64,000 nucleotides of DNA from Amphiura filiformis (GCF_039555335.1 NC_092628.1:59073547-59137546), one strand, 5' to 3'. Shown: positions 22,975-33,500, counted from the stretch's first letter. A program made the numbers and translations. Notes: generated by a model not told the origin, from the letters alone.

Positions 22975-23295
22975 GTTGTGGTCCATCGGTACGGGTTGGG
23001 AAGAGTCAATGGTTAATACCCTTCTCGGAAACTAATTGGGAGATGCACGTACATGGCTATTTTGACCGACGGCTTAACATGGCTTATACGTTCCCTCCGA
23101 AGGATAGCGTTCTCTCATGGTACATTTATACTCAACTCTGAATGTGCCAGAACGAAAGAGTTTAATCTACAGATGTTGCCAATTAAATTCAGACATCATT
23201 TTTCCAGGTCTACAGCATGTTTTCCACTGCCGGGAATCGAACCCGGGACCGGATGCACCAGAACTGTCTAACCACTGACCCCGCCATGCTGACCC
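22975..23295 (-). mobile_element. tRNA-derived SINE
   Basis: On the minus strand, from about 23295, the sequence has an A-box-like GTCAGTGGTTAGAC and a perfect B box inside CCGGGTTCGATTCCCGG, about 35 bases apart as in a tRNA. A non-tRNA body follows down to about 22975, including TTAAGCCGTCGGTC. The tRNA part does not keep a clean acceptor stem, so it is a SINE head and not a functional tRNA gene. It lies just upstream of the unnamed gene's first recognised exon. Confidence 0.65.
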
Positions 23296-23639
23296 ACGTT
23301 CTCCCTGAAATAAGTGGATACAGAAACCTTTCGTTTTTTATCTATCAATGTTTAATTTAATTTATTTGATGATGATAACTTCTTTTCTTAAAACATAGAC
23401 CATTCCCAAGAACAAGTTCCTTCTCAGATATTATTTCTACTTCGTTTAATAATACATTCGGTTGTGTTAAGAGTGACATAAAAAATATAACCGCAAGAAG
23501 GCTAAAGAAGATGTCCTTTTTTCTCATACAACAAAGTGTGTTTATCCATCATGTCCATGGCACACATGAATTGTTTGGTGCATAAGTATAATGTATAGTG
23601 ACAATCTATAAATGATTATGTTGTTTTGTCTCACTGCAG

Positions 23640-23827
23640 GTTGAAAGGAGGGGGTCCAATCCAAGCACCTACGACAAGGAATGCCGCGGCTGGCAAGTCT
23701 ACATTTCCACCCAGCAAATTACCTGCCGTAGCACGAGTAAGAAGTCAAACTTATGATGAAGCTACTAGACGGAATGTGAGGAGTAATCCAATGCCTGATG
23801 ATAGGCACAATAATAACCATCTAAGAG
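23640..23827 (+). CDS. Unnamed Ser/Lys/Arg-rich protein, first recognised exon (of seven)
   Basis: This is the first exon I can support of a spliced gene running to 28051. The acceptor is CTCACTGCAG at 23639 and the donor is AGAG|GTACGT at 23827. The exon starts with the last base of a split codon, so at least one upstream exon with the start codon is missing from this annotation. It encodes about 62 residues: basic, rich in Pro, Ala, Asn, Arg and Thr, likely disordered. The seven exons join in frame with consistent phases (1, 1, 1, 0, 1, 1) except for one base in exon 4. The joined product is about 570 residues. I do not recognise a named family. Three features suggest a cytosolic or nuclear scaffold-like protein: low-complexity basic sequence, a charged helical region and an acidic tail. 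That is inference. Confidence 0.75.
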
Positions 23828-24398
23828 GTACGTAAATCTTGAAAATAGGCTGGATGTTATAACTTGCAAGGAAATTGTTACGTCATAGACCTAATTCTTA
23901 TATAAAATGTCTAAAAATACAACGGCTAGATCAAAAACAAAAATAAAACAATAAAACTAAAAAAAAAAAAAAAAAAAAAAAAAGAAGAACATAATTTAGC
24001 ACTTCAATATTTTTGTTTTTTAACAAGGAAGTTTTTTTTTTTCCGCGGATTCGAAGGTCGTTCAGTCAAGATCCAAATGCTGGTATCTTCTGTCTTTGAT
24101 CTTTAAATAAATGCAAAAAATCACCCAAATATTTCAAGTTTGTATCCGCAGATATCAAAGTTATAATTTTTGATCACTTCAAAGTATATTAAAATGGTAA
24201 AGATCCATTGGGTTCGTGTGCATTTCTAACATTTCAACGAAGGCCGAAGTGAATATAAATTATAACGTTGCCGTTTGTGAATACTAACTTTTAATTTTGT
24301 CATTTTCTTAATCAACTGTTCATGGCTGTTGTTGAATTGGTATAAGATCATAAAGATGGGCTAAAGATTATTGCAAACTTTTCTTTTCCATAAAACAG

Positions 24399-24530
24399 TA
24401 CCACACCGTAAATCCAACTCTGCGCCAAGCCCAGTTGCAGGAAGGAAAAATATCATACGACCAACCAACCACGACAGAAAAAATGGCGGAGCTCGTCCAG
24501 CTCTTCCAAAGATCAACAATTTGGTTGCAG
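24399..24530 (+). CDS. Unnamed protein, exon 2
   Basis: The acceptor TAAAACAG ends at 24398 and the donor GCAG|GTAAAT follows 24530. Phase 1 is kept on both sides (the split codons give Val and Gly). It encodes about 44 residues of basic, Pro/Asn/Ser-rich sequence with RKSNSAPSP and GARPALPK. Length 132 nt. Confidence 0.8.
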
Positions 24531-24882
24531 GTAAATTTGTCATTGTTATTGCATAATTATCTACTACACTGGGCATGTATTAACTGATAAATCATCGTTA
24601 TTTTGTGACAAAGGAAAACATTTAGAAGTGAATTATACAATATGAGCTAATATGGCATGTCAATATCGTTGATTGTTTTAGTACCAACCTGCTATATGTT
24701 CGATACCATCAGGGATTCTGATCAGCCTCACTGTAAATGCTTGCCTGTTTGTTTTCTATGTTTAGAATGAAGTATGGTAATACTGGTACATCACAAGCTT
24801 CTCAGTATACATTACACGTTTGTTTTATATATTTATAAATAAATATGAACATTTATATCAATATCTCTTTATCGCTTCTCAG

Positions 24883-24996
24883 GTGATGGTTCTGCCCAAC
24901 ATCAGCATAAATTAGACGGGAATACTAAGAGATGGGCTTCATCCCGGCGGATGCACGCGCTCATCATGAACCGTCACCAAGATCGACAGATCCAAG
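24883..24996 (+). CDS. Unnamed protein, exon 3
   Basis: The acceptor CGCTTCTCAG ends at 24882 and the donor CAAG|GTGAGA follows 24996. Phase 1 on both sides. It encodes about 38 residues, including KRWASSRRMHALIMNRHQDR, a basic stretch that could be helical. Confidence 0.8.
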
Positions 24997-25415
24997 GTGA
25001 GAATGGTTCATTACATTATTATGATGGTGTGTCCTACACTACCTATAATTGCTACCGACTCCAGATTTACACTGCTGCCCAGCAACTTTGTGAATATTCT
25101 AGAGTACAAGTGCAACCGTTGTGCCCCCACAATAACTCTGAAAGCCCCTCTGAGCCCCCGCAGGAAAAGATCCTGGACACGCCGGTGATAGAGTACCAGT
25201 GCAGTACCAATCCAGTACCAGTCTGTGTACTGTATGCGTGATTCCGATGTACTCTATAGAGTAGAGTACTCACAGTGGTACTCTAGAGTACCAATGAAGT
25301 AGCGGGGATCGGTACCGGGGGCATCGGTATACCTCTAGCGGCGGCAGCAATATGAATCGGGTATAGTGTAAGCTATAAACATGCTATAAATAAGTGACGA
25401 GTTGTCCACAACACC

Positions 25416-25668
25416 TAAGGCACCAGAAACAAATTTGTTCGATCTTTGGATCGACCGTCGATGCTGCTGCGATGCTTGTTATTAATGAAATAACGACTAA
25501 TTAATCACAATTAATGTTAAATTTATCCTTTTTGATATCAATACAGGCAAAGATTTACATGTTATCACAATTGATAATGGTCAGATAATTGATTTCATAA
25601 ATAATAAGAATCGACCAAGCATCGATGGTCGATCGAAAGATCGATCTAATTTGTTTCTATTGCCTAAG
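25416..25668. repeat. Foldback in intron 3 of the unnamed gene
   Basis: AGGCACCAGAAACAAATTTG at the left mirrors AATTTGTTTCTATTGCCT at the right. Further inward, GATCGACCGTCGATGC mirrors GCATCGATGGTCGATC. The arms are about 60 bp around an AT-rich centre. Just upstream (25180-25320) the intron carries clustered GAGTACC/GGTACTC words, also palindromic. Confidence 0.8.
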
Positions 25669-25813
25669 AAATGTTTGTGCAGTGAGATACTGTGAACATT
25701 ATAATATAATTATATTGTACTTGTAAAAAAAGCAAAGAAAATGTCAAAAAAATGATCTGGAATGTAACAAATACTATTTTCTTTATTATTGCTCCACGAC
25801 AACAGTGAAACAG

Positions 25814-26519
25814 ACGGGATAAGGACATCGCCCAGATTAAGCAGCCAACGATCAACACCAAGATCAAATCAACAGCAGCATTCCATGCAGCTATCGTCAA
25901 AATCTAACCCAAGAAACACTGCAAATAGTGAACGAACCAAATCCACATCTCCTTCCCACCAAAAAGGTGGCTCTAAACTACCTCGAATGTCTGTTTCGCA
26001 ACATTCAAGCCAAGACAAAACTACGGAAATTCCAAACAAGAAGGATAATGTTATTAAACGAAGAAACTATGGTGCTAAAGATCAATTCATTGACAGTCCA
26101 ATAACGAACGCTTACTCAACAAGTGTTGTTCATGTGAACTCACTTAGAACTGGTACTTTTGTTGACTACGAAGACGTTGGAGAGACTATGCACTCAAGAA
26201 AACCCGAGAACCCTGTGAAAGGAAGCGATCGTAGCGGTAGTCAGGCTAGCATTGCAAGCACACTTCGCAAAGGTGTTGCGTACAGACCAACTCCGAAAAA
26301 TAAGAAACCAATTATGATTACAAAGAAAACTCGGAAAAAAGAACGGAAGGTGAATTCTGTGTACGACAATAAGACGTATAAGGTGCAACGGAAAGCCTGG
26401 ATTTTGAAAAAGATGGAAACCAGTGAAAACTAAAGATTGATGAATATAATCAGCATTTAGAGGAAACAGACAAGAAATTTCGTGAAAGCGTAGTTCTTCA
26501 GAGACAAAAGTTAAAACAG
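25814..26519 (+). CDS. Unnamed protein, exon 4 (apparent one-base frameshift)
   Basis: The main exon, 706 nt. The phase-1 frame requires the acceptor GAAACAG|ACGGG at 25813; the earlier AACAG at 25805 gives the wrong phase. The first part (to about 26430) encodes about 205 residues: Ser/Gln/Arg-rich sequence, then TSVVHVNSLRTGTFVDYEDV, then a Lys/Arg-rich region. That frame hits TAA at 26431. A different frame opens at about 26430 (KIDEYNQHLEETDKKF, a charged helical stretch), runs to the donor AAACAG|GTAAGC at 26519, and is the one that joins exon 5 in phase 0. The switch needs one extra base, most simply in the A run 26426-26429. Possible causes are an assembly error, a real loss-of-frame allele, or a cryptic short intron ending at CTAAAG (26435), whose purine-rich acceptor makes it less likely. 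Confidence 0.75.
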
Positions 26520-26800
26520 GTAAGCTTAATGTTTACAAATAGTTTTGCTCAGAAGTTCAGGGGTTTGAAGTGCTGAAGTGGTTCGAACATTTCCTGTAGA
26601 TCTCTATATAGATATAGCTAAATCTTGGTAAGATTATCAATTATGCAGTTATCGTGTTTTTCATGATATGGCAACATCTAAAAGTATAGCATTAAAAGTC
26701 CACATCAAAAAGAATGGTGACATAATTAAAAATTAAAATTGTTGCTGTGTTGTTCTTGGCATTGTCTTATTCGTCCCAGGATTCGCAGTTGTTATACTCA

Positions 26801-27118
26801 AGCAGTCAAGTTAGCTCAATCGATAAGGCGTTCGGCTCTGGTGCGAGAGTTTGCGGGTTCGAACCCTGGTGGTACCTAGTACGCTCTCGGAAAAATTGAG
26901 TTAGCTTGAAATTCCCCTGGACAAGTAACGTAATTGTCTCGTTTTAATCCGCACGAAACTCGGGGAGCTGATCCTGGTTGCGAAGGTTATTTATGGAATG
27001 TCTAGGGTGTGCGCTAAGTCCCTAATTTGTTGTTAAATGGTTTGTGGAATGATGTGAGGCCGTAGTGGTCAGCGACAACCTATAAAGTGTGCTGAGGCTT
27101 GTGGATCACTGCGCTTGT
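26801..27118 (+). mobile_element. tRNA-derived SINE in intron 4 of the unnamed gene
   Basis: An A-box-like TTAGCTCAATCGATAAGGCG (about 26811) and a B box GGGTTCGAACCC (about 26855) are spaced as in a tRNA, within a tRNA-like head of about 75 bp. A unique body follows, with GCACGAAACTCGGGGAGCTG and GGCCGTAGTGGTCAGCGAC, ending near TGCGCTTGTTTTTAA. The 3' part of the head does not pair as a mature tRNA acceptor stem, so it is a SINE. Confidence 0.75.
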
Positions 27119-27183
27119 TTTTAATATCAATATATATCGTTGATCTTAAATTGTTTAATGTATTCTCTTTATCATGTTTGTAG

Positions 27184-27517
27184 GTCAGAGATAATTTTGA
27201 TGCTGAACAAGTGAAACGTTTCAAGAGACAGTATGTATCCTGGAAGAGTGTTGAAACAGGGCGATTAAATGGTACACGAGAGACATACGGCTTACCAGAC
27301 AACATCTATGATGATCGCTATGACAGAACATTAAAAGAAGTCACAACTAAACCATCAAAAGGAAAGAAGAAGTTTAAGCAGTATGCCTCATGGGTCAAGA
27401 ACATCAAACGCTTTGAGAGTATGCTGAATCCAAGTATCTTGGGGAATCCCGAAGTTATGAAGACTCAAATGGCTGCTATTGTAGAAGGAATTGATACGGT
27501 GGAACTTACAAATGGGG
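27184..27517 (+). CDS. Unnamed protein, exon 5 (most conserved-looking part)
   Basis: The acceptor CATGTTTGTAG ends at 27183. Phase 0 at the start continues the second frame of exon 4. It encodes about 111 residues, Lys/Tyr/Trp/Arg-rich and not low-complexity: YVSWKSVETGRLNGTRETYG, LPDNIYDDRYDR and FKQYASWVKNIKRFESMLNP. The two similar Y.SW(K/V)... stretches hint at an internal repeat. The frame itself continues to TAG at 27531. The donor at 27517 (GGGG|GTTGGT, non-ideal) is chosen because only phase 1 lets exon 6 stay open. Confidence 0.75.
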
Positions 27518-27667
27518 GTTGGTATCACTAGTTTATTTCTTTCGTGATGTTGTTTAACCTATATTATAATTTAGACTTCTGTTAAGAACAAGAATATGTA
27601 TGAACAGTTGGATACATTGTTAGAAGCTTTTCACTCGATATGTCCACGTTTACTTTATTCATTGCAG

Positions 27668-27760
27668 ATCACAATAGTGCTAAGAAGAAGAAACCTGTTA
27701 AAGTACGAGCGGTGATCGGATCAGCCAAGCGACTTTTGTCAGCCAATGATGATGACTTGG
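27668..27760 (+). CDS. Unnamed protein, exon 6
   Basis: The acceptor TTCATTGCAG ends at 27667 and the donor TTGG|GTGAGT follows 27760. Phase 1 on both sides; both split codons become Asp. It encodes about 31 residues starting HNSAKKKKPVKVRAVIG, a basic patch that could act as a nuclear localisation signal (inference). Confidence 0.78.
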
Positions 27761-27905
27761 GTGAGTTAAATTATATCATCATTCTAATAATTCAAAGATC
27801 CCGGGCTAAAATGCTGGACCATGATTATTTTATGACAACTGATAAGACACTGTACACATCGTTATCATTTTTATTGATTTGTTTATGGCTGTTCTTTGAT
27901 TGCAG

Positions 27906-28051
27906 ATGTATCATTTCGTGCTGACAACAAGAAGGACACGCGGCGAATAAGCATGATAAGTGGGCTGTCTGATCTTAGCCTTAGTGATGATGATGATGAG
28001 GAGGAGGAAGATGAGGATGACGACTTTAAAAGTTTTGGCCTCTTTGAGTAA
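27906..28051 (+). CDS. Unnamed protein, last exon (acidic C-terminus)
   Basis: The acceptor TTTGATTGCAG ends at 27905. It encodes 47 residues and a TAA at 28049-28051. The C-terminus is an almost uninterrupted Asp/Glu run (SLSDDDDEEEEDEDDD) followed by FKSFGLFE. The acidic run comes from a GAT/GAG/GAA-rich stretch, which also gives a spurious poly-Ser frame on the other strand. Confidence 0.8.
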
Positions 28052-28114
28052 AGACTAGAAACCAACAACGTTTTGACGTCATTGTGTGATGTTGAAGCGT
28101 CAGACATCGTGCAA

Positions 28115-28120
28115 AATAAA
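28115..28120 (+). terminator. Polyadenylation signal of the unnamed gene
   Basis: AATAAA lies 64 bp after the stop codon, in GTGCAAAATAAATATTG. It is the first canonical signal downstream and sits on the coding strand. Confidence 0.6.
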
Positions 28121-28989
28121 TATTGTCAGATTCATGCCAGCCCAAGGAACAATCGTTGAATATTGATTTCATATTTTTATGACCAAATGTTAATCGAAAC
28201 TTGATCGTACACCTGGGTCTATTATGAAGTCATTTATTTCTAGTGTGCTTCAACGCCTGTGTTACCAAACCTTTTCTCTTAATTATGAATATGTATTGAT
28301 TATTCATCGGAAGAACCTAATGTAAAGAACTCCCCTTGCATATAACTTTAGTAGTAAGACTGTAGGGTGCCGCTGGTCAAGTGTGCTTAACCTATGGGAG
28401 GGTTGTTAAGTCATTTTTTTTATGCGCAGACGACCCTAAAAAATTGAGGGGATTTGGGCTCGTCTAACTTGTAATCTGCAGCTACCTTGTAATCGTAATC
28501 TTCGGATTCAGAATCATCTACCTCGGGATCTTCAGGCTCATAATTCTTCTACATCAAAATCTTTTTCAGATTCCTCTTCAGCGTGTAGTCATGTATCCTC
28601 CGCACAACCCGTAAAAGTGAAGGCTGTTCAGGCAAACAAGTCTTCCTGAACAGTCCTATATAGGAAATGCACATGTGACTAGCGACGCCCTTTAATTATA
28701 CTAGGAAGGTATCGCCTTATGCACGCATATTATGTCACCGCGTATATTTTGTAATCAATTTTATTCAAAATTTAATGAACTTTTAAGGTTATGGGTGTAT
28801 GATGCTGGATGTTTAGGTTTAGGCTACCATGCTCAAGATGACGTTTTGAAAGCATTCGCTTTTATAGGAGATCTTCCAGACCTGTTATATTTACTTGTGC
28901 TGTGGCAAAAGTATAATGTATTCTGTATAATTTATTGATGTGTGCTGCTTTAAAAGGCAAAATAGTAAATGTTCCTGATATACGGTACG

Positions 28990-29650
28990 ACCTTTAGTCC
29001 GTCTAGAAGGAGTATATTCACGCCGTCAGGCGTGACGGCAGAGGATATACAAATTATACATTGTATAGCCCGCCTAGAAGGACTACTTTCTAAATGTACA
29101 CCGAGTGGAAAGAGTGGAAAAAGACAATCTGTTTTTGAGTGCTCTCTAAATGTATACTTTCTAAATGTATACCTAGTGGAAAGAGTGAAATGGAGGACAA
29201 CCCCTTTTGAGTGGAAATGTCACTCTAAAAGGATTGAAAAAAGTAGTCTATATCCTTTCAAAAGAGTGTATACATGTATTGCCTAAAATGTACTTTCTTT
29301 CACTTTAGAGTGTCCCACTCGCTAAATGTAAAAGAGTGAATTTCGACTCTTTCAAGGAGTTGAATTGAACGAAGGACAACACGTTTTTGAGTGGAAAACA
29401 CTCTAAAATGAGAGAAATGACATTTTCTTTAGGCAATATTCACTCTTTTGAGAATATACAGACTACTTTTTAAGATCCTTTTAGAGTGAAATTTTTCCAC
29501 TCAATTATGGGTTGTCACGGATTTCACTCTGATCTACACTCTTTCCACTAGGTATACAGGCATTTAGAGAGCACTCAAAAACAGATTGTCTTTCATTCAA
29601 CTCCTAGACAGAGTGGAAATTCACTCTTTTGAGAGAGTGCCTTCTCCATC
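28990..29650. repeat. Large palindromic array rich in GAGTGGAAA
   Basis: The left part (GACAATCTGTTTTTGAGTGC, TATACCTAGTGGAAAGAGTG at about 29112-29190) is mirrored on the right (CACTCTTTCCACTAGGTATA, GCACTCAAAAACAGATTGTC at about 29538-29592). Between them GAGTGGAAA/TTTCCACTC words recur in both orientations. The right end GAGAGTGCCTTCTCC matches, inverted, the left end of 8622-8800. Non-coding foldback with internal expansion. Confidence 0.75.
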
Positions 29651-29694
29651 ATTGATCATCATGATCATGTTGATTGCATATTAATCAATTCACT

Positions 29695-30000
29695 GTAGCA
29701 GTGACGTCATAATCAGATTAACTACCATAGCAGTAGATGAATATAAGTTTTGATTATATCGCCCGCACTACAAGCAGGTTGCACTATTCACCTGCATGTT
29801 GCAATCATAGATTGAATACAATACCGCTCTTTTCAAAATAATACTAATCTTGTAGGTGCGAGTGATCAGCATAGGAATTTTCTATAGCATTGCGATTCAG
29901 GTCTTTATCTCTGTTCTTTGACATCTATAGTTCAATGCATAGGTACCGCGTGAACGATGTAGTGCAGGGCGATATAGTCAAAAATTGTATTAATCTATTG
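29695..30000. repeat. Interspersed repeat, family E, copy 1 (no clear TIR)
   Basis: Shares ACTACAAGCAGGTTGCACTA, AATCATAGATTGAATACAAT, GGTGCGAGTGATCAGCAT and GGTACCGCGTGAACG in order with 32395-32867. It has about 60 extra bases (29875-29935) not in the other copy. Non-coding. Confidence 0.8.
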
Positions 30001-30267
30001 TATCACTTCTACAGCGAATATTTCGAAAACGCTAAATACGTATAATTATTCGTATCGTGTTCAGGATTTTTTCGCTACTTTGACTTTTTTTCTTCATTTT
30101 ACACGATGAGATCGATAATGATCTCGATGATGTTTGTGTTTTAAATGTTTACAACTCGCAAGATTAAACGAATGTCAACAATGGCATGAATGTTATCCGA
30201 GTTCAACATGTGCAAAACGCTATGCCTTGTTTTGTTTTTTTAATGATTGTTGATACTGAGATTTGAC

Positions 30268-30421
30268 TTGAACGTTTGCACAGTATTTTTTTTTGTGTGT
30301 GAATTTGAAAAAAAAAATCAAAATTATTTGATATCATCAGGACATTCCTCGCATTCTATATGTCTGATGAGCTCTCATATCCCACAAAAATACTGTGCAA
30401 ACGTTGCTATCCGTTCCCTTA
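30268..30421. repeat. Foldback with GTTTGCACAGTATTTTT core
   Basis: ACGTTTGCACAGTATTTTTT at the left is mirrored by AAATACTGTGCAAACGTTGC at the right. The interior has TTATTTGATATCATCAGGAC. Same family as 14515-14650 and 53240-53383. Confidence 0.8.
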
Positions 30422-30643
30422 AAAGCCCTCCCTAATACCCATTAAAGCACACAACCCAAATACACAAGGCAGCTTTCTATTGTATCGTGTTTTGCTTCTG
30501 AACTCTGCACAAACGGTTTTGTGGATATTATTACTATACCTTTTTTATTTTTAGATGATGGAAGGGCTGATATAGAAAGTTAGGGATGATACAAAGAAGT
30601 TGAAATTACAAAAGATCAAATTCGCCATTTTATTCTGGTTATT

Positions 30644-30755
30644 ATGGATGGCGGATAACTTCTAAACACGCCTAACATAATACGCATTTATACGTCTAAA
30701 GATTACATCTTGACATGTAAGGTTAGGCGTATTTAGAAGGTATCCGCCATCCATA
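30644..30755. mobile_element. 112-bp hairpin MITE
   Basis: The left end ATGGATGGCGGATAACTTCT mirrors the right end AGAAGGTATCCGCCATCCAT. The stem continues through AACACGCCTAAC/GTTAGGCGTATT. The loop is about 40 bp. Flanked by TATTATGG and CATAGATTA. Confidence 0.85.
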
Positions 30756-30847
30756 GATTATAGCCAAACTCATCTGCTCAAAAATTGCCGAAATGTGTCG
30801 TAACATTTTCAATTTTTGGCCTAAAATGCTTTTCAAACTCATTATTT

Positions 30848-30952
30848 GCCCCTAGTATAATATACATATCTATCTTGTCATCAATGCGCTATAATTTTTA
30901 GAAAAATGCAAAAATAGGCACACAATTTGACAGGGGTGTAGTACCCCCTTAA
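30848..30952. mobile_element. Family A TTAA element, right-half fragment
   Basis: Only the right arm is present: GCCCCTAGTATAATATACAT, AATGCGCTATAATTTTTAGA and GGGGTGTAGTACCCCC, then TTAA at 30950-30953. The left arm and loop are missing, so the copy is truncated. Confidence 0.85.
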
Positions 30953-31279
30953 CCAAAGAAAGGTCAAAATAAATACCCCACGTGTCTTGTATGAAACACT
31001 GATAGCCTTCCTTCTTATTATCGAATGATCATAAATTCCACTTTTTTATATGAAATAAAGTAAAACTAGTGTGAACAATTTACATTAGCTCAAAGTCGAC
31101 AATTAATTAGACTGTGCCGAATTATTATGTCCAGCATGCATGACATCAGGGGTTGCAGCTTGCTGAAACCAGTTCTTTCCACGTTCACTATTACTTTTTG
31201 AGCACTGGGTAAACATTCCATTGGGAAAAAATGTTGGCAACGATTTTATCAAACCAATGAGGGTTGTTAGTCATGTGGT

Positions 31280-31640
31280 ACTGAGCGGTTGGGTACAAAT
31301 GCATGGGGGCACTCAACTTTAGAAGTGACGGTAGGCTATGAAGTCGAATATACCCGATGACCCCCTTTAAGTCATACCCGATGACCCTTTTTTTAAAAAA
31401 AATTTGGCTACCTAATGACCACCTTTTTCTAAAATTATCATCATGCCATAAAATAATGCGCAAACTTTCAAATTCTCTTTCAGCAAATTTGCATAAATGT
31501 AGCAAATTTTGGAACAAGAAAAATCGAATTTTGCTCAATTTTTTCGCAATTTTCTACCCGATGACACATTTTATCAAACGTTTATTTCCAATGACCCCTT
31601 GCTTCAAAACTATATACCTATATACCCTAGGGGCCTACCC
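31280..31640. repeat. Repeat with recurring CCCGATGACCC words
   Basis: TACCCGATGACCC-like words recur about every 50-150 bases with a GGGGGCACTCAACTTTAGAAG block at the left. Related sequence occurs at 45830-46200 (block at the right end) and inverted at about 44800-44940 (GGGTCATTGGGTG, GGGTCATCGGGTG). The open frames over it in both directions are not supported as genes. Confidence 0.65.
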
Positions 31641-32394
31641 GAGTCGGGCACGTCAAGCCACATTTAAAGTCGGCTTCCCCCGGTATAATGGCACTTTTAC
31701 ACAACCTGGGTACATTTTGGACAATGTGTTGTACCCAACTGACTTTTTTACCCAGTGTTTAAATAGTGTATATCACAGTTCTTGTGTTACTTCGGATACA
31801 ACTTTATTTGAAACTTAAGAAATACTTAAACAATTAGCTTAACCGCTCACTGTCAACTAATATATACAATAGTGTAACCAATCGCTCAACCCACTGTGCT
31901 AATGAGTTTCCGACTGCAAACCACATTTTGAAGTTGCTAGGACCCCTACCTTTAAGTCGCCTGTAAAGGTGTCTATTTCGTCCCTCAAAATGCGACATGC
32001 TTTTGCCATATGTTTTCCAACGCCAAACAAGTATTAAGCTCTCAATTAGTTGATTCGAAACTAAGTTTTGAATTCACCGATATGAAGGCACCAAGAAAGT
32101 TGATTGAAAGTTGGTAGGGCCTATAGGCATAGCATACAATACACAATGATAATATTATTATGTTGATATGAAAGAGATTACCCCAAACTGATTTCGTAGA
32201 AACCTTACAGATTTTACTGCATGTTGCGAAAAAAAATAGGACGACCTATGCTGATTCATGTGCGTGGTTGAAGTTGTTTCTGCAGCTGCTTGTTGTTTTT
32301 GCCCGGCACCGAGCTGATTGATCTTGTTTTGTGTATTATATATTGTTATAATGGTTACTACTAAAAACTGTTGTTATCCCCTTTTTTATGTCGA

Positions 32395-32867
32395 TATACG
32401 CTGGCGAAGTTATGTAATTAATCGGATTAATTACCATAGCAATAGGTGAAAACAATTTTGAACATATCGCGCTGCACTACAAGCAGGTTACACTCATCAC
32501 CTGTGTATGTCTACAATCATAGATTAAATACAATACTGGTCTTTTCAAAGATACTAATCTTACAGGTGCAAGTGATCAGCATGATATGGTTCAATGCAGA
32601 GGTACCGCGTGAACGTATCAGTGCAGCGCGGTATATTCAAAAATTCAGTATCGAAGTTACGTAATGTTACTATGTCAACGGGATCACGCGCTAGAGTAAT
32701 GAACCACGATCGAAATGATCACCACATAAAGTATATGGCACTCGAAGGCATACCAAAGTAGCGTGATCCGGTAACCGAGAGAATTACGTAACCACTTCGA
32801 TGCTGAATTGTTTTCACCTATTGCTATGGTAGTTAATCCGATTATTACGCAACTTCGCCAGCGTATA
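32395..32867. mobile_element. 473-bp TIR element, family E, copy 2
   Basis: The left end TATACGCTGGCGAAGTTATG is mirrored by the right end CGCAACTTCGCCAGCGTATA. The inverted repeat extends about 60 bp (ACCATAGCAATAGGTGAAAA against TTTTCACCTATTGCTATGGT). The interior shares a 270-bp block with 29695-30000. It also carries GAACCACGATCGAAATGATC, related to a segment inside family B (9823-10013). Confidence 0.85.
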
Positions 32868-33428
32868 GGCCATTAACGGGTCACTTCCGGTATAAATCCA
32901 AATACCTTCAAAAAATGTTATCAACCAAGAAAAACATAGCACAGTGACGGTATATTGTCGTCGTCGCTGTCGTGACTTTGTAATTTGCTGATGGTTTGCT
33001 ATTGTCCCGGGCTCAAGGCACATTGAAGGTGTAATTGTTGCACATACTGATACGACAACAAGGAAAGACAAAATGTAGAATATTTGTTACAAAAAGTACA
33101 CGTTTTATTACATTTTTTACACTCGCTGGTAAACTTAAGTAATGAAAAAGTAAAAAAACAATATATATACATTGGTAATACTACTCGGTCGGTGGATTCA
33201 ATTTGATGAGTGACCAATGTGTAAATTTGCACGTTTGTTGTTATTGGTTCACTTTATTATTTCGACCGTTGACACGGCGCAAATGGGATCATCCATTTAT
33301 TGGCTAAACAACTGAGAAATTGGCTTACGCCAACACTGATACGCGTACCGCGTACACAAGGTTATAATTCAAATCACTTGAAATCACTTTACTCATTTTC
33401 AATATAGAGTTACGATTTTCAAATTTAC

Positions 33429-33500
33429 ATCATACGCCCATGCATCTATTCATAATCCCGTCACAGAGAGTGATTTTGAATAGATGCACGGGCGTATGAT
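33429..33500. repeat. Hairpin, about 30-bp stem
   Basis: ATCATACGCCCATGCATCTA is mirrored by TAGATGCACGGGCGTATGAT with a loop of about 15 bases. Confidence 0.85.

Larger units (their letters stand above)
8519..23639. other. Intergenic stretch dominated by foldback and TIR elements
   Basis: No intact gene is supported here. Individual elements and two broken coding relics (15724-16170 and 18113-18364) are listed separately. Unassigned parts (about 9330-9820, 12705-13240, 14900-15700, 16200-17050, 17290-18100, 19240-20760, 21300-22380) are AT-rich with short hairpins, such as AATCTGTGAT inverted around 20215-20250 and AGAGAAGAT inverted around 16480-16505. I see no gene in them. Missing 5' exons of the gene starting at 23640 could lie in the right part but were not recognised. 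Confidence 0.6.

Noticed and set aside
25805-25813. The acceptor AACAG at 25805 for exon 4 of the unnamed gene
   Set aside because: It would put the exon out of phase with exon 3 and run into TAA within a few codons; the next AG at 25813 restores the frame.
27883-28107. Minus-strand frame with a long serine run
   Set aside because: It is the antisense of the Asp/Glu codons in the last exon of the unnamed gene.
31191-31818. Open frames of 115 (-) and 153 (+) codons
   Set aside because: They cover the CCCGATGACCC repeat, are open on both strands, and show no family features.
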